Shown piece after piece: positions 26,040 to 39,200 of a DNA stretch of 64,000 nucleotides. Source of the stretch: Tigriopus japonicus (taxonomy: Eukaryota; Arthropoda; Copepoda; Harpacticoida; Harpacticidae); contig CM021319.1 of NCBI GenBank assembly GCA_010645155.1, positions 2,041,385 to 2,105,384 of the forward strand, read 5' to 3'. The first letter of the stretch is position 1. Each line of letters opens with the position of its first letter. Both the position numbers and the translations under genes were made by a program. The notes beneath the pieces are model-generated. The model was not told the origin of the DNA. It saw only the letters and a program-made list of their open reading frames with translations, and made no database searches.

Positions 26040-26760
26040 TTATCCAAGGGCTTAATGACACTTTAGTTTTTTTTTTTTACTTCGTGAAAAAAATCTGGTC
26101 CATAAACAGGTTAAAAATAGGCTTAATGATACAGTTCGTAATTTATATTCAGAACATTTTCTGATCAAAGCAGTGAGAATTTAATTGGCAAACAAATTTT
26201 GCAACACAAAAGCCACAAATTAAGGGACAGTTAAATACTTCTTATTTCTCCGATTGAAATAATTCGTATGATTAGTAGGGCTCTTATGAAGTTGTTTTTT
26301 TGGTTACAGTTGCAGTTTTTCATTACCATGGTTGCAATTGCTTTTGGTAAAAGTTGAAGTCAGTCAATTTGACAAAAAATTGCTTAAAACTGCTTTAATT
26401 TTGGGCAAGTCAATTTCACTTTTAAATTTTGAATGTGGGAAATGGCCTAGAATATGTCATATTTTGCAGTAACCATGTTCAAATATACGCCTTGACTTTA
26501 AAAAATGTTTTAAAAAATGACATGATAAATCTTTAATTTTTTACTTAATTAATATTATGAATTCAGAAAACGCTATCCATAAGTTGCCGTTTGTTGCGGA
26601 AAAAATCGAAGAGTTGCTATATTTGACCAAAATCTTCAAAAAAAAATTAGCTTTTGGTGCATGTTGCATTTTGCAACTTTGTCTGAACCCTAACAATCAG
26701 GTTGCATGGGACTTATATTATTTTATGACTCTTCTATATTTTGACTGATGGGCCCAATCC
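26040..26760. other. AT-rich block
   Basis: This stretch has many A/T runs (including T10 near 26068) and is clearly richer in AT than its flanks. A similar block lies at 27050-27250 with repeated TCTAATCT units. It holds no convincing frame. It may be a decayed transposon. Confidence 0.5.
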
Positions 26761-28311
26761 CGCCCATGTGTTTCACCCTGAGTCACTCTTTGGCAAGCTG
26801 TGTTGAATGTCTAATCCTTCCTACATTAGAACATCAAGTGTAGGTATGTAGGACTTGTAGGGACAGTAGACAGACTGACGGACTCTCTGTGAGTGACTGT
26901 TTAAGTAGGGACGTCCTACATGCATGGCACTGATTCTTGGTGGTTTGCATGCAAAGTATGGCAGATTCAAACCATCACATTTGATATGCTTTCTTTGCTT
27001 TTCTTTCAGAGTCTAACAATCAGGTTCACATCGGAGTTGACAGTCGATCATCAAGACATTCTTCTTGATTTAACCATATTAAAATCTAATCTTATATAAT
27101 CTCAATCTAATCTCATCTAAGTTATATCAGAATAACTTAGAATAAACCGAAAAACCAATCAATTGTAGTGCGGAAGGCGTCGTCATGATCTTTATGATTG
27201 AATTTTTAATCGCCCAATGTTGATATCTTTAGCTGTTTAATTTTAATCTTATCTTATTGGGCTAAGAGCCAAAGTGGTTACATTGACCTTGAGCTTTGGA
27301 AATGTTGACTTGTGATTCAATTAAGACGCTCAAGGTTAGGCAAGTTATGTCGTTGTTGTAAGGGACATGTGGATTTTGTCTCCGATAAAATCGAGTTATT
27401 CGTCTTTTTGGCAGTCTATCTGTTGAACGAAATTAAGGTGAGGCAGGACTTCCAATTTCGATTTCTTCGAGTGGGTCCTCTGTCGACATTTGGAACGGAC
27501 TCGGTACGGTAAAAGGTAGCAATACATTTTCCTGGGTTCGTGCGCTCTTGGGTACTCTGGATGTATGTAGCGTGCGTGCGTGTGTCACTTTGTGTGGGGG
27601 TGCACTAGATTCCCGAGGATTTACTGGGACTTAGCTTCTTCCCAAAAAGTTTGAGATTTATGCCTTGTTTTTACGATTTGTGCGCCGACCAAGCAACATT
27701 CAGGCCAAACTCTAAGACACACACACACACAAGCACGAGTCCTTGTTTTTATTCACGGATTTAAAAGATGTGGATAGAGAAGAAGCAGAAGAAGCAGTAT
27801 TGCACGGGCTACACATCCTTACGATGTGTAGTTGTGTACAAGCAAGAAGCATGGCGAGAAACTTTCTTTTTCTATAAGGGTTGGAATCTTTCGCTCCTGG
27901 AGTTGTTGTGGGTTCTTGTTCTGGTCGGTTGGAAAGAAAATGACATCCGCAAGACGTTCACAACAAGCGGCAAAAAATTATCGGAGTTTTGGGCAAGTTG
28001 TCATGGCTTCTTTAGGCCCGCTCCCTTCCCTCCTCCTCAGTCCTACCCATTGTTTCCCATAACCAGCCTCTCAGCCAGCTTTAAGGACAGATGACGAACA
28101 CACCCACCCACCCACAAACAAACTGTTTTCTTTTCATTTTCCCAACCCAAAGTTGGACCCACCTTTGTTGGTCCCAAGTGAGCTTTCCACTCTTCCCCGA
28201 CAAACCCGAAATCAATGTTGTTGAATTGTGTATTGGGGTTTTGCAAAAGGCATTTAGTTTACAAATCAGGATCAAAAATCAATCGGCCTGACGGATCTTT
28301 GACCTGGCAAG
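26761..28311. other. No firm gene
   Basis: Contains CA/GT runs near 27575 and 27720. A short plus-strand frame ending FLAVYLLNEIK just before GTGAGG near 27438 could be an exon end but has no other support. Confidence 0.3.
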
Positions 28312-28578
28312 TTTAACAACCAAGATGGAACGATTGTCAGCGAGCTTTTTCGCTACATTCGGAACTGGGAGACAAAGCGGATGCTGAAGAACTTGGGGTA
28401 CAAGGTATTCAATCATGGCCATATCGGGTGTAATTGGACCTCTCACGAGTTTTCAGTCGCTCTGGTAAACGGTAGCATTCGCATTGGGGACTTTGGAACG
28501 TATCACGCCTTCGTTACACGCTACAAAAGATCCGGAATGACGGTGATCTCGGGCAACGAGCTCACTGCGCTGCTGTCG
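28312..28578 (+). CDS. Candidate internal exon on plus strand, conflicting with a minus-strand frame
   Basis: The plus-strand frame follows CTGGCAAG at 28311 and ends at TCG|GTATGT (28578), phase 0 at both ends. It encodes 89 residues including ETKRMLKNLGYKVFNHGHIG, CNWTSHEFSVALVNGSIRIG and GMTVISGNELTALLS. I recognise no family. The minus strand at 28453-28734 is also open for 94 residues and starts with a hydrophobic signal-like run (CSLLLLIPFFF), though without an ATG. Only one of the two, if either, is likely to be real. Confidence 0.3.
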
Positions 28579-28734
28579 GTATGTGTCTGCAGCCATCAAA
28601 CTGTCTCCTTGAGGAAGAAGTGATGATAGTTCTGGAATGTCACAGCTATTTGAGCCATCCCATGTTGCACTCCTCGAACGATGGGGAAAGAAAAATGGGA
28701 TGAGCAAGAGAAGAGAACATCGAATGACGGCCAA

Positions 28735-31700
28735 GACGACGACAACGACTCGTTAACGCCATCGTTTCCTGTCAACGTTGCCGATTTCACATATCTTTCG
28801 CTCATAGTGCTACAGTAGCAATGGAAGTGGCAGCTCTTATTCTGTCGTTCCCTCTTTCTTTTTATCTGAAATTCGTTCAGTCGTTCGTTCCTCCGACCCA
28901 GCTCATTTTGGGTTCACAAGAAGAAGGCATTGGTGACACATTGAGCTCAGGTTATTAGACAAAGTACATGATCAGGCCCCACATTCACGTCCCCATTCAC
29001 TTATGTATGCGAAGCAACTCCGAGCGCTGAACAGAAAGTTCAAGTCGATTCAAGACGCTCGTTAGTCGAAGCACAAGGGTACGAAGAATGCTTGGCCCAA
29101 GTGCTCAAAGCCTTGAAGCTAAAACCTAGCATAATTGGGCCCACTTTTAGACCCATTTTCATTGAATGGCGCTGTTTCAAGACAATGAGTCCGTAACTCA
29201 TTTCAGAGTGAAAAAGTGTTGGCCGTTGTGTTGGCGTTATGTATTTGCTCCGAAGCTTCGACGACTGTTTAGGTGCTGACAAGATTGGAATGTATTACTT
29301 GATTCCTAACCTCTGACAGAAGAACCCGTCGACTTCTCACTTCTTCAGTCAGAAAAAGAGGCACAGAATAAGAAGAAGCAGGAGGATGAGGAGGGGAGGA
29401 GCGAACTCTCGGGGGCAAATCAAGTCACTCACACCTGAAGAAAAGCAACCGAGAAAGAGTCGCACGTTTCACGTTAGACACACTGTTGTCCCATTTCCTT
29501 ATCTCACTCTCTTTCCTCCTCTGCTTGCAGGAATTCTGACTGTAGAATGGCTTTGAAGTGACATTATTTATCACTTAATTAAAATCTCCAACATGGCTTG
29601 CTTCGCTTCGCTCGACGGTCGGGGAGCACCCGATGCCACAAATTTCCCCGTAAATCGCCTCAAGCACTAGATTCGAGACCGAGTGTCGCATTACATACTT
29701 GCCAACAAAAACGTGAAAGAAGTCCGGGTGATGCATTCATTTGTGGATTTTATGTTTTATAAATCTACACAATACCATTACACAAAAACATTTGGTATCG
29801 TCTGGCTCTAGTCGATCGAAAGCGGGAAAGATTTGTAGCGCAACATTTGGACTGGAGCAATTTCATGGTCCAACTACTCGAGTACACGCATGATTTCGCT
29901 GGAACTTGACGAATCACTTACAACGAAATACGAATCCCCAAGATCATTTGTCGCCAAAGTTTAATTTTTGAAAGGAAATATGAACTTCCGATGATCTTTT
30001 TAATTTAGATTCTCAAGTGACTTTTTATAAAAATGTTAAAAGAAATCCAAGACCTCGGCTTTTTGAAACTTGCAATATATGCTTTAGGATCTAGCCTGGA
30101 ACTTTTAAGAGCAAATGAAACAGTTGAAAATGCGGGCTCTTTTCATTAACCAGTCCATAAATTTGGACTTCCTATATTTATTCATTGAGGTCATTGACCT
30201 CCCAAAATTCTTTAATCAAACCCTGATTGTTTGAAAATGTTGGGCTATGCCAATCAACTATTACCTGGCGACAAATCTGGCCTCTTAGACTTACTTTGAC
30301 CCTTTCTTTGCTTTTACTTCAAGATGAAAGTAATCTCGCCGTACAATCCAATAGACACTTTGAAATTGGGGCATCTGGAGCGTCATAAAATATGGGACAA
30401 AACATTGGTGGAAGGATTCCAGCCCTTGTTGAAGGAAAATGTTCCCACATTTGGTCCAATCTGGAATCCCTTCTCCTTCTTCTCTTTCTTCGCGCCCTCC
30501 TTTTTCTTTCTCTTTCACTCGTGGATCCCCAAGAAAGCATTTTCTCAGCCAGAAGCTTACATACTCCGTACTAGTATGTGGAATCGAAAAGGAGCACTCC
30601 AGTAATAATATTGGAAGAAAAGATTGAGGATGAGCCAGGAAATGATGCAATATTCCATTTACGACCGCCATTCCGGCTCGTGGAATGTGGCTTAATCTGG
30701 GATTGGAGGGAGGAGGCCTTTCATTTCCAAACTTTTTCCTCCATGAATCGAGATGCCCAATATAGTTTTTTTGGGACCACCATGACTTTAGCAGAGGACA
30801 GATCAGACTAGGAAAGCGACGATCTTGATTTATTGATAAAGTCAGTCATTTGCGCGTCTCTCTTTCTCTTGAAGTGCAATAGTGTGTTTGGAAACCGGGG
30901 AACTAGAGGGAGGGTTCGCTGTCTGTGTCTGTTGGGGGAATACCTCAACTCCCTCAGCTTATTATTATATTTTCCCATGAGATGTACTCGGTTGGGTCCA
31001 CGGGTTGACTCGTGGTGTCCCCTCTCACCAACAACGCATGCAAGCAAGCCACCCTTTTCCAGCTCTCTTCTACCCTTTACCCTCCCACAGTCCTATCCTT
31101 TCGGTTCCTGGGTATTATTTCCTCCTTGACTTGACTTGTGGTCAACGCAAGTCGGAGCAGAGGTATTCCATTTCAATATGGAACCCTAAGAATGAATGAA
31201 GCAAAGAAAGAGCCATTTTCATTTCAGAGTTCGCCTTGAAAAATTCCATTTTCAAGAATAGAACCGCCCTCTACCTCCGTTTCGTATCGACTGCATGATT
31301 GGAGATTGGAAAAGTGCTGACCCAATATGACAAAGCATTCGTGCCCTTCTTCCTTAGGTTGCCCAAGCACCTCGATTTGGTGAAAGTGCTGTACAGGATT
31401 CGTGTATTGTGTTGAAGAAATAGTAGTGCGGTAGGGAAGAGCTTTGAGCACAATGGTGATACTTGAAGTTGTTCCACATTTTACGTTTCAGATAAAGCCT
31501 CCTCCGTTTCGCCTTTTCCACTTTTCTCTACCTTTTTATGGACCCGCAAGCTCCACGCACCGTTGCAGCTCTCTGTGGTTGTTCCTTGAAGGGTATGGAA
31601 ACTTATAGGGGGCTTCGGACTCCAAGATCAAGTGGCATAACAAAAGCCCAATTGAAATAATGTTCGTCTCGCTCGGTCCCTTTTCCACGTTAAAGGCCAA

Positions 31701-34690
31701 AGGCATGACTGCCAAGCAGGCAGCACACTTACTTTCAGCCCACTCTTCCGTAAGGTTGTCATATGTTGGCAGTGGGGAAAAAAAAGAGTCCATATTTTGG
31801 CCGAATAGCCCTTTGAGGTAAGAGCATGGGAATATGGACAATTTCTATTCCCCATTCTGGCCCTCTTGGTTAGACCCTCCTGAGATGGCAATGAATATTG
31901 TGGTCACGTAACCTTGTCCCAGACTTCTTTCGCTTTTTTTATTCAACTTGTATAAAGTAAGAAAGGGCGGCTCCAAAATGCAAAACACGGGTTCCGATTT
32001 CAGTTTGGAAAGGTAGAAGAACATTGAAAGACAACGACTGTGCCATATTTTAATGCAAAACCATGGGGATGACAGAAGTCTGTGGATGATTTTTCTTTCT
32101 TTCTTTGTTTCATCTCGAAGAGAATGGTTGGTCTCTCGACGATCTAAAGTCAACCCCCAATTCTTCCCCATGCAGTCTCTTCACGTAGCCTTTTACCCTC
32201 AGTGGATGAGGTGGAAGATTCAACTTTCTAGTCAAAGCCAACAGCCCGTTGAAAACACAACCCCCCAACCTGGAGACCTATGTGGAGGGAAGTGCACACT
32301 CCAAACTTGGACGAACGGAAGAGGTTGACACCCCCTAATTCTTTCCTCCACCAACCAACCCTTGACTATTGCGGAACGACGTCTGAACTTTACCCTGCGT
32401 TCAATGGGAGTCTGATCTTGAAAGTTTGAAAATTGGATGAAAGCTTTTTCATATATTGTTCTAAAATGCTTCAATCCCATGGGATGGATTTTTCCCCCAT
32501 AACGAGTGGAAAATACCATCAGGTTTGCGGCACAAAGAACTCGACAACTTTATTTACATGAAGCGTTTGGTCCTGCGCCATGTGTCTTCTTCTTCACATT
32601 GATAACTCTATCACAGTTATGTTTATACAAACTTAGATCGTAGTGGGGAATTATTTTGAATGAAAATATAGAACGACGAAATCGATAACCATGTTAGCTT
32701 TGATTCTCAAGATCATCATGTACACTTTTGCACTTGCGTATACATGTTTGTGCCACAAATTCGAAACAGACACATCGTCGCTTGAACTCGACCGCTTGAG
32801 CTTAAGAAAATGAACGTCGTAAATTTTGTTCAGCCTCGGTAGTCGCCATCAGGCCTTCCAAGTGCCGACTGAAACTCATTTGGCACTTTGCAGTTTATGC
32901 CCCTCTTCAAAACATTGAAGATCTTTTAAAGTGTGGCACTACAAAAAGACACATTGGCTGCATGTTCCCAGCTTTACTAGAGAGGAGCTCGAAGCCAGAG
33001 GCTAATAGAGGCAGGACTTGTTAGAACGGTGGTGACATGAATTTTGGCAGCTTCAGATTGGTTACACGAAAACCCAGCGTAAATGGGAACAATGATCTGA
33101 GAAGTAGTTGTTGTTACTTAATGGAACTTCTTTTGTTCGTTCCCTCACTGAAATGGGACTTGGAACTCCCTAAAAAGCTTCCCAATCCCAATCCCGCTTC
33201 CAAGCAATCCAAACGTGAGTTGATGATGCTTGGAACTGGCCAAGTTTTACGACCCGATCATCATGAGCCCTTCGTTCGTATGTACACGTAACACATACGT
33301 TGTTCCTTGGCTTGTTGGGCAACGAGAGAATTCTCCCAGAGAACCCGCCACCGATTGTTAACGACGGCTAACAATGGTGGCTTGGTTGGTCCACGCTCAT
33401 CCGAGGAGTGATACTCGCTTGGACCATCCATTCAAAGTGCACAACTCGTACACAGAGGAAAGTCGAAGATGAGATATCCAAGGAGCCAGCCTCCTTTTCA
33501 TGGGGGAAAAACATATTTCTAAGTAAACTTTTCTCCCATGGGATGATTCAGCCGGAGAGTGATCCCGTTAGCCATTTGAAGGGACGTAAAGAGGACGAAG
33601 AAGAATACGAGGAAGAGAGAAAAGAGAGCAAAAAGAACTAATGGTGGCCAAGCGGGGTGCACTATCCAGTGATCCAACCCGCCAAGCACGGCCAAGAAGA
33701 TGCCAAAAGCTTGGGTTGTGGAAACGAGAGCTGGGTAGTTGTTGGCACTTCCCAACAGCATCGCGCTTCCGCTTTGGGCACTTTTCCGTTTCCGGTAACA
33801 TTTCTGTTGTTGGACTCCTGGTCCACACTTGAACGGAACTCCCACTGGTTCATGCCAGAAAGAGGAAAGGTAGCGAAGAAATTGATAGCTTCGCCAAGAC
33901 AACCTCGGCAAGACAACTCACGATTATAAATCATTCGTTCAACTCCACCAAGTTGGTCCATGGTTAGATCTTAATGGAAATAGAAAGCGATGAAATCAGA
34001 GGACGAAACATAATCGTTCTTTCCCTTTTTCTACGTCCTTACTCATAGGAAAAATCTTCTCAAAAAACGAGGGCTTTTTTCCTCGGAAGTTACTTGGTTG
34101 CTAAGAAGACCTTTACGAACGTAAGTCCCACCCACCATGTCCTGTCGTTCCATCTTCATCTTCTCCCTTGTCAGAATCATCATGAGCACTGACTTGTATG
34201 CGATTGGCGTCGCCTTCCTCGTCTTCTTGAGCCTAATTTTGACCTCATCTGTCTTTTTCGGAGCGAGCATCATTTCAAAAGGGCCTCCATCTTCTTCGTG
34301 CCTCGAACGTTCATCTCATTGTAGGTTTTTGAGGGGCAACGTCGCCAGGCACTCTCCATCATTCCAGTCCCACACGACCAAGGAGGACAACCACCCTTGG
34401 ATCCATCTATCCCCATGGATGCGATGCGAGAACTGAGGCTAAAGAAGAGCAAAGGGAGCTTCACCAGCCTCCGGCGGTCTTTGAGGACAGAGAAGAAATT
34501 AAGGGAGAAAAACGAGGTCGAAAAGGAGTGACACCGAGGCCAGTTAGGAAATTGGCTCAGTACTTTTTTCTTGTACCCACATTTGATGGCATGGCACAAA
34601 CGGCTTTTGTGTTTTGTCTTGGCTCTCTTGGTTTGGAAAAACTTTGCAAATGGAGAAAAACTTCTTCAGTTTATGTGAGGGAAAATGAGG
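28735..34690. other. Gene-poor stretch
   Basis: No supported gene. Frames at 30291-30671, 31224-31451, 33519-33961 and 34043-34599 are open on both strands or low in complexity, and none shows a domain. The stretch holds AT-rich DNA around 29740-30240. Confidence 0.4.
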
Positions 34691-34696
34691 TTTATT
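34691..34696 (-). terminator. Possible polyadenylation signal for the AnmK gene
   Basis: The minus strand reads AATAAA about 285 bases beyond the AnmK stop codon. This is a plausible animal 3' end, though the hexamer is frequent by chance. Confidence 0.35.
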
Positions 34697-34978
34697 TCCT
34701 GAGCATACAACAAGGTCGAGATTTTGAAAAGGGAGCTTAGCAGGTTAGAGTCGAGTGCGTGTGTGCGTGCGTGGAAGTAGGTGAAAGTCCAACTTAATAG
34801 GTCGCGAACTCCATTCTTCTTTTCTCATTTCCGACCCCGGTATCCTTTCCATGTCCCATATGGTGGTGGTGGTAGGTTGTTAATATTGGTGGCCTTGGTC
34901 GTAGGGGAAGGCCAGTCCCGTGGCCCAGTGGTTATTTGCACGAGAGTAGTTCTAATAAAGTGTGCGTGGACTTTTTCA

Positions 34979-36178
34979 TTAACCCGCTTTATAGAGTCCT
35001 CCCAAGATGGCCTTTGATTTTGCTCCGGTCACTTCGGGTAAATTACCAGCACGATCTCGATGGAAGGCATGGGCCAACCAAGCGAAGGCCATAGCCTCCA
35101 CAAAATCACTATGAACCCCAAGATGATTAGTTGTCCTCACAATCAAGGGCACCAAGGCAATGTCCAACAATTCCATTAGGAAGCCATTACTCGCTCCCCC
35201 ACCACATACATAGACCTCTTGAACAACATCGAGCTTATCCTGCCCCTGCTTCTCAAGTAAGGCCTCGCTTATGGTGGAGACCGTTAAATGGGCCAGTGTG
35301 CATTGAATATCTTCATCAGAAAGTGGAGAACCGTTCCCAGGGTTGGAGAAGGATTGCAATTTGGCTTTGAGCCACGTTGGATTAAAGAGCTCCTTTCCGG
35401 TGCTTTTGGGAGGTGTCAGTTCAAAGTAGCTTTCATCTTTCAAATGCTTCAGGAGAGCCATATTCAACTGACCGCTCCTGGCCCAATCTCCGTTCCTATC
35501 AAATGCCATCCCAGTTTTCTCGTGGCACCAAGCATCCAACAGCGTATTGCCCGGGCCCGTATCAAAGCCCAAAGTCGATTGGCCTGGCCTCAGAATGGTG
35601 ACATTGCTTATCCCTCCGATGTTCACTATGCATCGAGCTATTTGGGGATGAGAGAAGATGGCTTGGTGAAGAGCTGGGACCAAAGGTGCCCCTTGGCCGC
35701 CCAAAGCCAGGTCTTTTCGACGAAGGTCGCCCACCACGTTGATCCCGGTACCCACGGCAATTGTGTTGGGGTCGCCAATTTGAAGCGTGAAACTTCGAGT
35801 CGGGCCCACTTCAGAGGGACAGTGTCGGATTGTGATTCCATGACTCCCGATGGCTTTGACTCTGTCGGGTCCAATTTCAGGGGATTTAGCCAAAAGCTGA
35901 TTGGCTGCTTGAGCAAATAAATGTCCCACTTCTCGGTCCAGGGTTCCCAATTGGAATATCGGATCCTCGCCTTCCTCGTACGTTCCAAGTGAAAGATTCT
36001 TCATGCGTGACACAAACTTGTCTTCAAATGTCACAAAATGGCTTCGAACCAATTTGATGTTGGACTTTTCGTCAATGCAATCTCTCTCATCATCATACGG
36101 GATCTCCACCAGAACGGCATCAATCCCGTCCAGACTCGTTCCACAGATCAAACCGATGTAATATAAGTTTTCCGACAT
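34979..36178 (-). CDS. anmK: Anhydro-N-acetylmuramic acid kinase (AnmK family), intronless
   Basis: In bacteria this enzyme uses ATP and water to convert 1,6-anhydro-MurNAc to MurNAc-6-phosphate, in peptidoglycan recycling. The 399 residues carry the family blocks in order: GLICGTSLDGID (9-20, phosphate-binding), GSHGITIRH (111-119), QIGDPNTIA (133-141), VVGDLRRKDLALGGQGAP (148-165), NIGGISNVT (186-194), GFDTGPGN (204-211, with the Asp at the usual catalytic place), DRNG (227-230), PPKSTGKELFN (256-266), CGGGASN (325-331), EAMAFAWLAHA (361-371) and GNLPEVTGA (378-386). The length is slightly above the bacterial 360-390. It is one exon, with no frameshift or missing block, and the start context is GAGAAATGTCG. 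No peptidoglycan-recycling partner (NagZ, MurQ, AmpG types) lies in the window. No organelle-targeting leader is obvious, so a cytosolic location is likely. Confidence 0.93.
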   Translation of the reverse strand: MSENLYYIGLICGTSLDGIDAVLVEIPYDDERDCIDEKSNIKLVRSHFVTFEDKFVSRMKNLSLGTYEEGEDPIFQLGTLDREVGHLFAQAANQLLAKSPEIGPDRVKAIGSHGITIRHCPSEVGPTRSFTLQIGDPNTIAVGTGINVVGDLRRKDLALGGQGAPLVPALHQAIFSHPQIARCIVNIGGISNVTILRPGQSTLGFDTGPGNTLLDAWCHEKTGMAFDRNGDWARSGQLNMALLKHLKDESYFELTPPKSTGKELFNPTWLKAKLQSFSNPGNGSPLSDEDIQCTLAHLTVSTISEALLEKQGQDKLDVVQEVYVCGGGASNGFLMELLDIALVPLIVRTTNHLGVHSDFVEAMAFAWLAHAFHRDRAGNLPEVTGAKSKAILGGLYKAG

Positions 36179-36246
36179 TTCTCATTTAAGAGTTCGTAAT
36201 CGTGGATTTAGGATTTAGCAACACAAAGATCCCTCTCGCTCCCCTT

Positions 36247-36265
36247 CTCTCTCTCTCTCTCTCTC
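36247..36265 (-). promoter_or_regulatory. GA repeat just upstream of the AnmK start
   Basis: The plus strand reads (CT)n and therefore (GA)n on the coding strand, about 70-90 bases upstream of the ATG at 36178. GAGA repeats near starts bind GAGA-factor-type proteins in insects. A role here is inference, since GA repeats are common across the window. Confidence 0.35.
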
Positions 36266-39200
36266 CCAATTTGCCTCTCACTCGCTTTGGAAGCTTTGCT
36301 TTCAGTTTGATCGTGTGGGTTTTCTCGACTGTCTTAACTACTCACCCAAACTTCAAGAATCAAGTTTGCCGAGTGGTATGAAAAACAAAACACACGAGAA
36401 CGAGAGAAAACTAGTCTTTTATCGAGGCCTAAACAAAAATGAGATGAGGAGGATGAGAAAAAAGAAAGAAGAGCCTAGGCGGCTGTCGCTGCCGCTTCTA
36501 CTGTTGTTGCGGTTGTTGTTGTGGCTTGTTACATCATCCAAAAAATTTCCCCCATTGGCACTATCAGTCATATACTCGAACAGTAGTGGGATGACCAATT
36601 ATGAAGCTGTCAAAACATTCCGATTTGAGTTGAAAACTTGATCAATCTCGTTAGTCGTGCTCAAGGCCAAGTTGTAGAATGCTGTCGTTGTATTTCGGTT
36701 TGAAATTCCGTCCATGATTCGTTGGGATTGAGGAGAAAAGGCTGAACACATTCTTGAGATCGGGTCGTCAATGACTTTTGTTCAAGAAGAATGTCTTGCT
36801 CACTATTTGTATCTGTCCATGATGAGAATCTTTATTTCGAACTTGATCCATGCTTCTGATAAAGAAGATAAATGACGAGACATTTTTGCTCTTGTCGGCA
36901 GGTCATATGTGAACTTCAACTCTCGAAAGAAACGCTTCTTCTTATTCATACTTTTCCTCTTCTTCTTCTTCTTCTTCTCTTACTCCTTCTCCTTCATCAT
37001 CATAAAGATCAAGAAGATCACGCATGTACTAGCATGTATTGTGTCTTGAAGCCTGGATTACATACACATACGAATGAAGGGTGGTGCCTTTGATCAGTTC
37101 CTTCAAGAGATTCACGCGACAAATTTCCTTTTGTTTGTTCCTTCCGTCCCAATCAGTCTCAAGAATTCATAAGCGCAGTTTTTGTCACAACGCCTTGCAT
37201 TCGTATAATTACCCGTTACTCCCCAGAGTTCGAAGATTCAGAGCTTTGGAGCAAGACTAACGGACGTGTGTATGATCTGCGATGTCAAAAATGTGCCGTA
37301 CCTGAAATCCTGTCCATTCTTCGATGAAACAACTGCTGTTCAAAGGAGAAAGATGGCTTGCCGAAAAAGAACCGACGTCTGACTGACTGACTGACTGACT
37401 GCTGGTCACACATGTACACATCATTACTCATTTTATGCACTGTCATGACTTAACATCGTAAAGTGAATGGGGATCAAGGCCGTTTTTGCTGTACTAATCC
37501 GAAAGCAGCCGTCCAGCCGCCCATGCCCATTTGCTCAGCTACTATCAAGTTAAGTGTGCTCACGCACACACGCTGGAGAGACCCGGATCACCTTCGTCAT
37601 CATCATCTTATCTTAGTTTATGGTTTGCTGAGCGACAATTCTGGTGCCAAAAGTTCGCCACATTTTCCCACCAAGAGCAGATATTCGTTTGGTCACGATC
37701 AAACTTATACTACTAAAAAAAGAGAATCAGGCAGGTCTGGTTTGAAACGTTGAGCTTTCTCGTCAAAATTGATTACGTCAAAATGAAGCTCAAGACATTT
37801 TCAGCTCTTTCCTCGTGGTTTAAAGGAGCGTGTGGGTATCCGCAAAAACTAACAAAAAATGCTAGAAGCCACTTTTATTTGACCCTTCACGAGAATAAAT
37901 TTTTCATTACTCCCAACTTTTTCTTTATCCTTAGCTCTTGGGGTGAAGCACTGGTTCTTGGGTGAAGGGATTCTCATAAACGACATTTGACTGTAGGCTA
38001 CAGTTTCTCTTTTGTTGTTTACGAGGTGTTACTGTCGAAAAGTTTGACATTCGGCATTACATTCCAGCCAGGCTAGTGTAAAGTAATTTACAAAATAACC
38101 AGATCCATTTCTCCACCATCGCCAACCCCATCATCATCATCACCATCAAGGTCGATCTTGGTCCTTCTTGAGCTGAGCGCCATCAACAGACCTTAAGTAC
38201 TCATTTCCGAGACTCGCCAAACTCTGGCTTCGAAGACATTACCCAAACGTCGCAGAACCCATGTAATCTTCAAGGTGGTTTAGGCAAGGAATAATCAAAA
38301 GTAGGCGGGAATTTGGAACAGCAAAATATTTTACTTAATCCCTGTCACTTGTTAAAAAAAATATTGCCAGACTTAATTACCAACAACCTCAACAACCATC
38401 CTGGTTTTTGTTTCAAACACTCAGAAACAATCATTCTTAAGTTTCTCAGCCAGAGTAAAAACCAGAAATATCGATCAGTGAGTGCAAGCAAGTGGGCGGG
38501 TTCAGTTCACAATGGGGGCAGCAAATGATATTTAGCAATGTGACAAAAGGTTACCATTTTATGGTACGAATCAATTTTCCACGGCCAAATCATCGCCGAC
38601 GTTCCCGGTCCCATCCGAGAAGGAAAGAAGCCAAAGGAAAGGAGCAACGGAGTGAGTGGCACGTCCCCAACATCATCCCAAGTTACTCCACGGACGTTAA
38701 AAGAAAGAGAGCGGCTCCAAATGGCAAATGTGACACAACAGTGAGGGGTAAAAAAGCACTGATCAGAGTTCTTTCAGCGCTCGATTGAGATTGGCCTCCG
38801 AAAGCGCTTTGAAAGTGGACCAAGTGTAACTTTTCTTTCGAGTAGTGCATCAAATGTCCGGTCAGGACGGGAAAGGAATCAATATTCGGGGCACACACGC
38901 ACATGGTTCCATTGGCACATGTCCCGAGTTCAACATGGAACAGCTTTCATTTCATTCCTCGATTTTTATGAAGCGGAAAAATGAGTCCTTTTGCGCCAGA
39001 AGGGTGGGTCACACTTACCAATTTACGAGCAAAGTAATGCATTCCAAACTGTCCACGAGGAATTTGGCAACTCAAAAACTGAATGAAAGGACAAAGGGAG
39101 CGATCTCGAATTCGCATTAAATGTATTTTAGGTGGTTATTTTCAATTTTTCGGGTTGCATTGAGATCGCTGTGTAGAAACTTAATGTAGAAAATGTGTTT

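Noticed and set aside
35288..35920. 210-codon open frame on the plus strand
   Set aside because: It lies wholly antisense to the AnmK gene, has no domain, and is explained as a shadow of the constrained coding strand.
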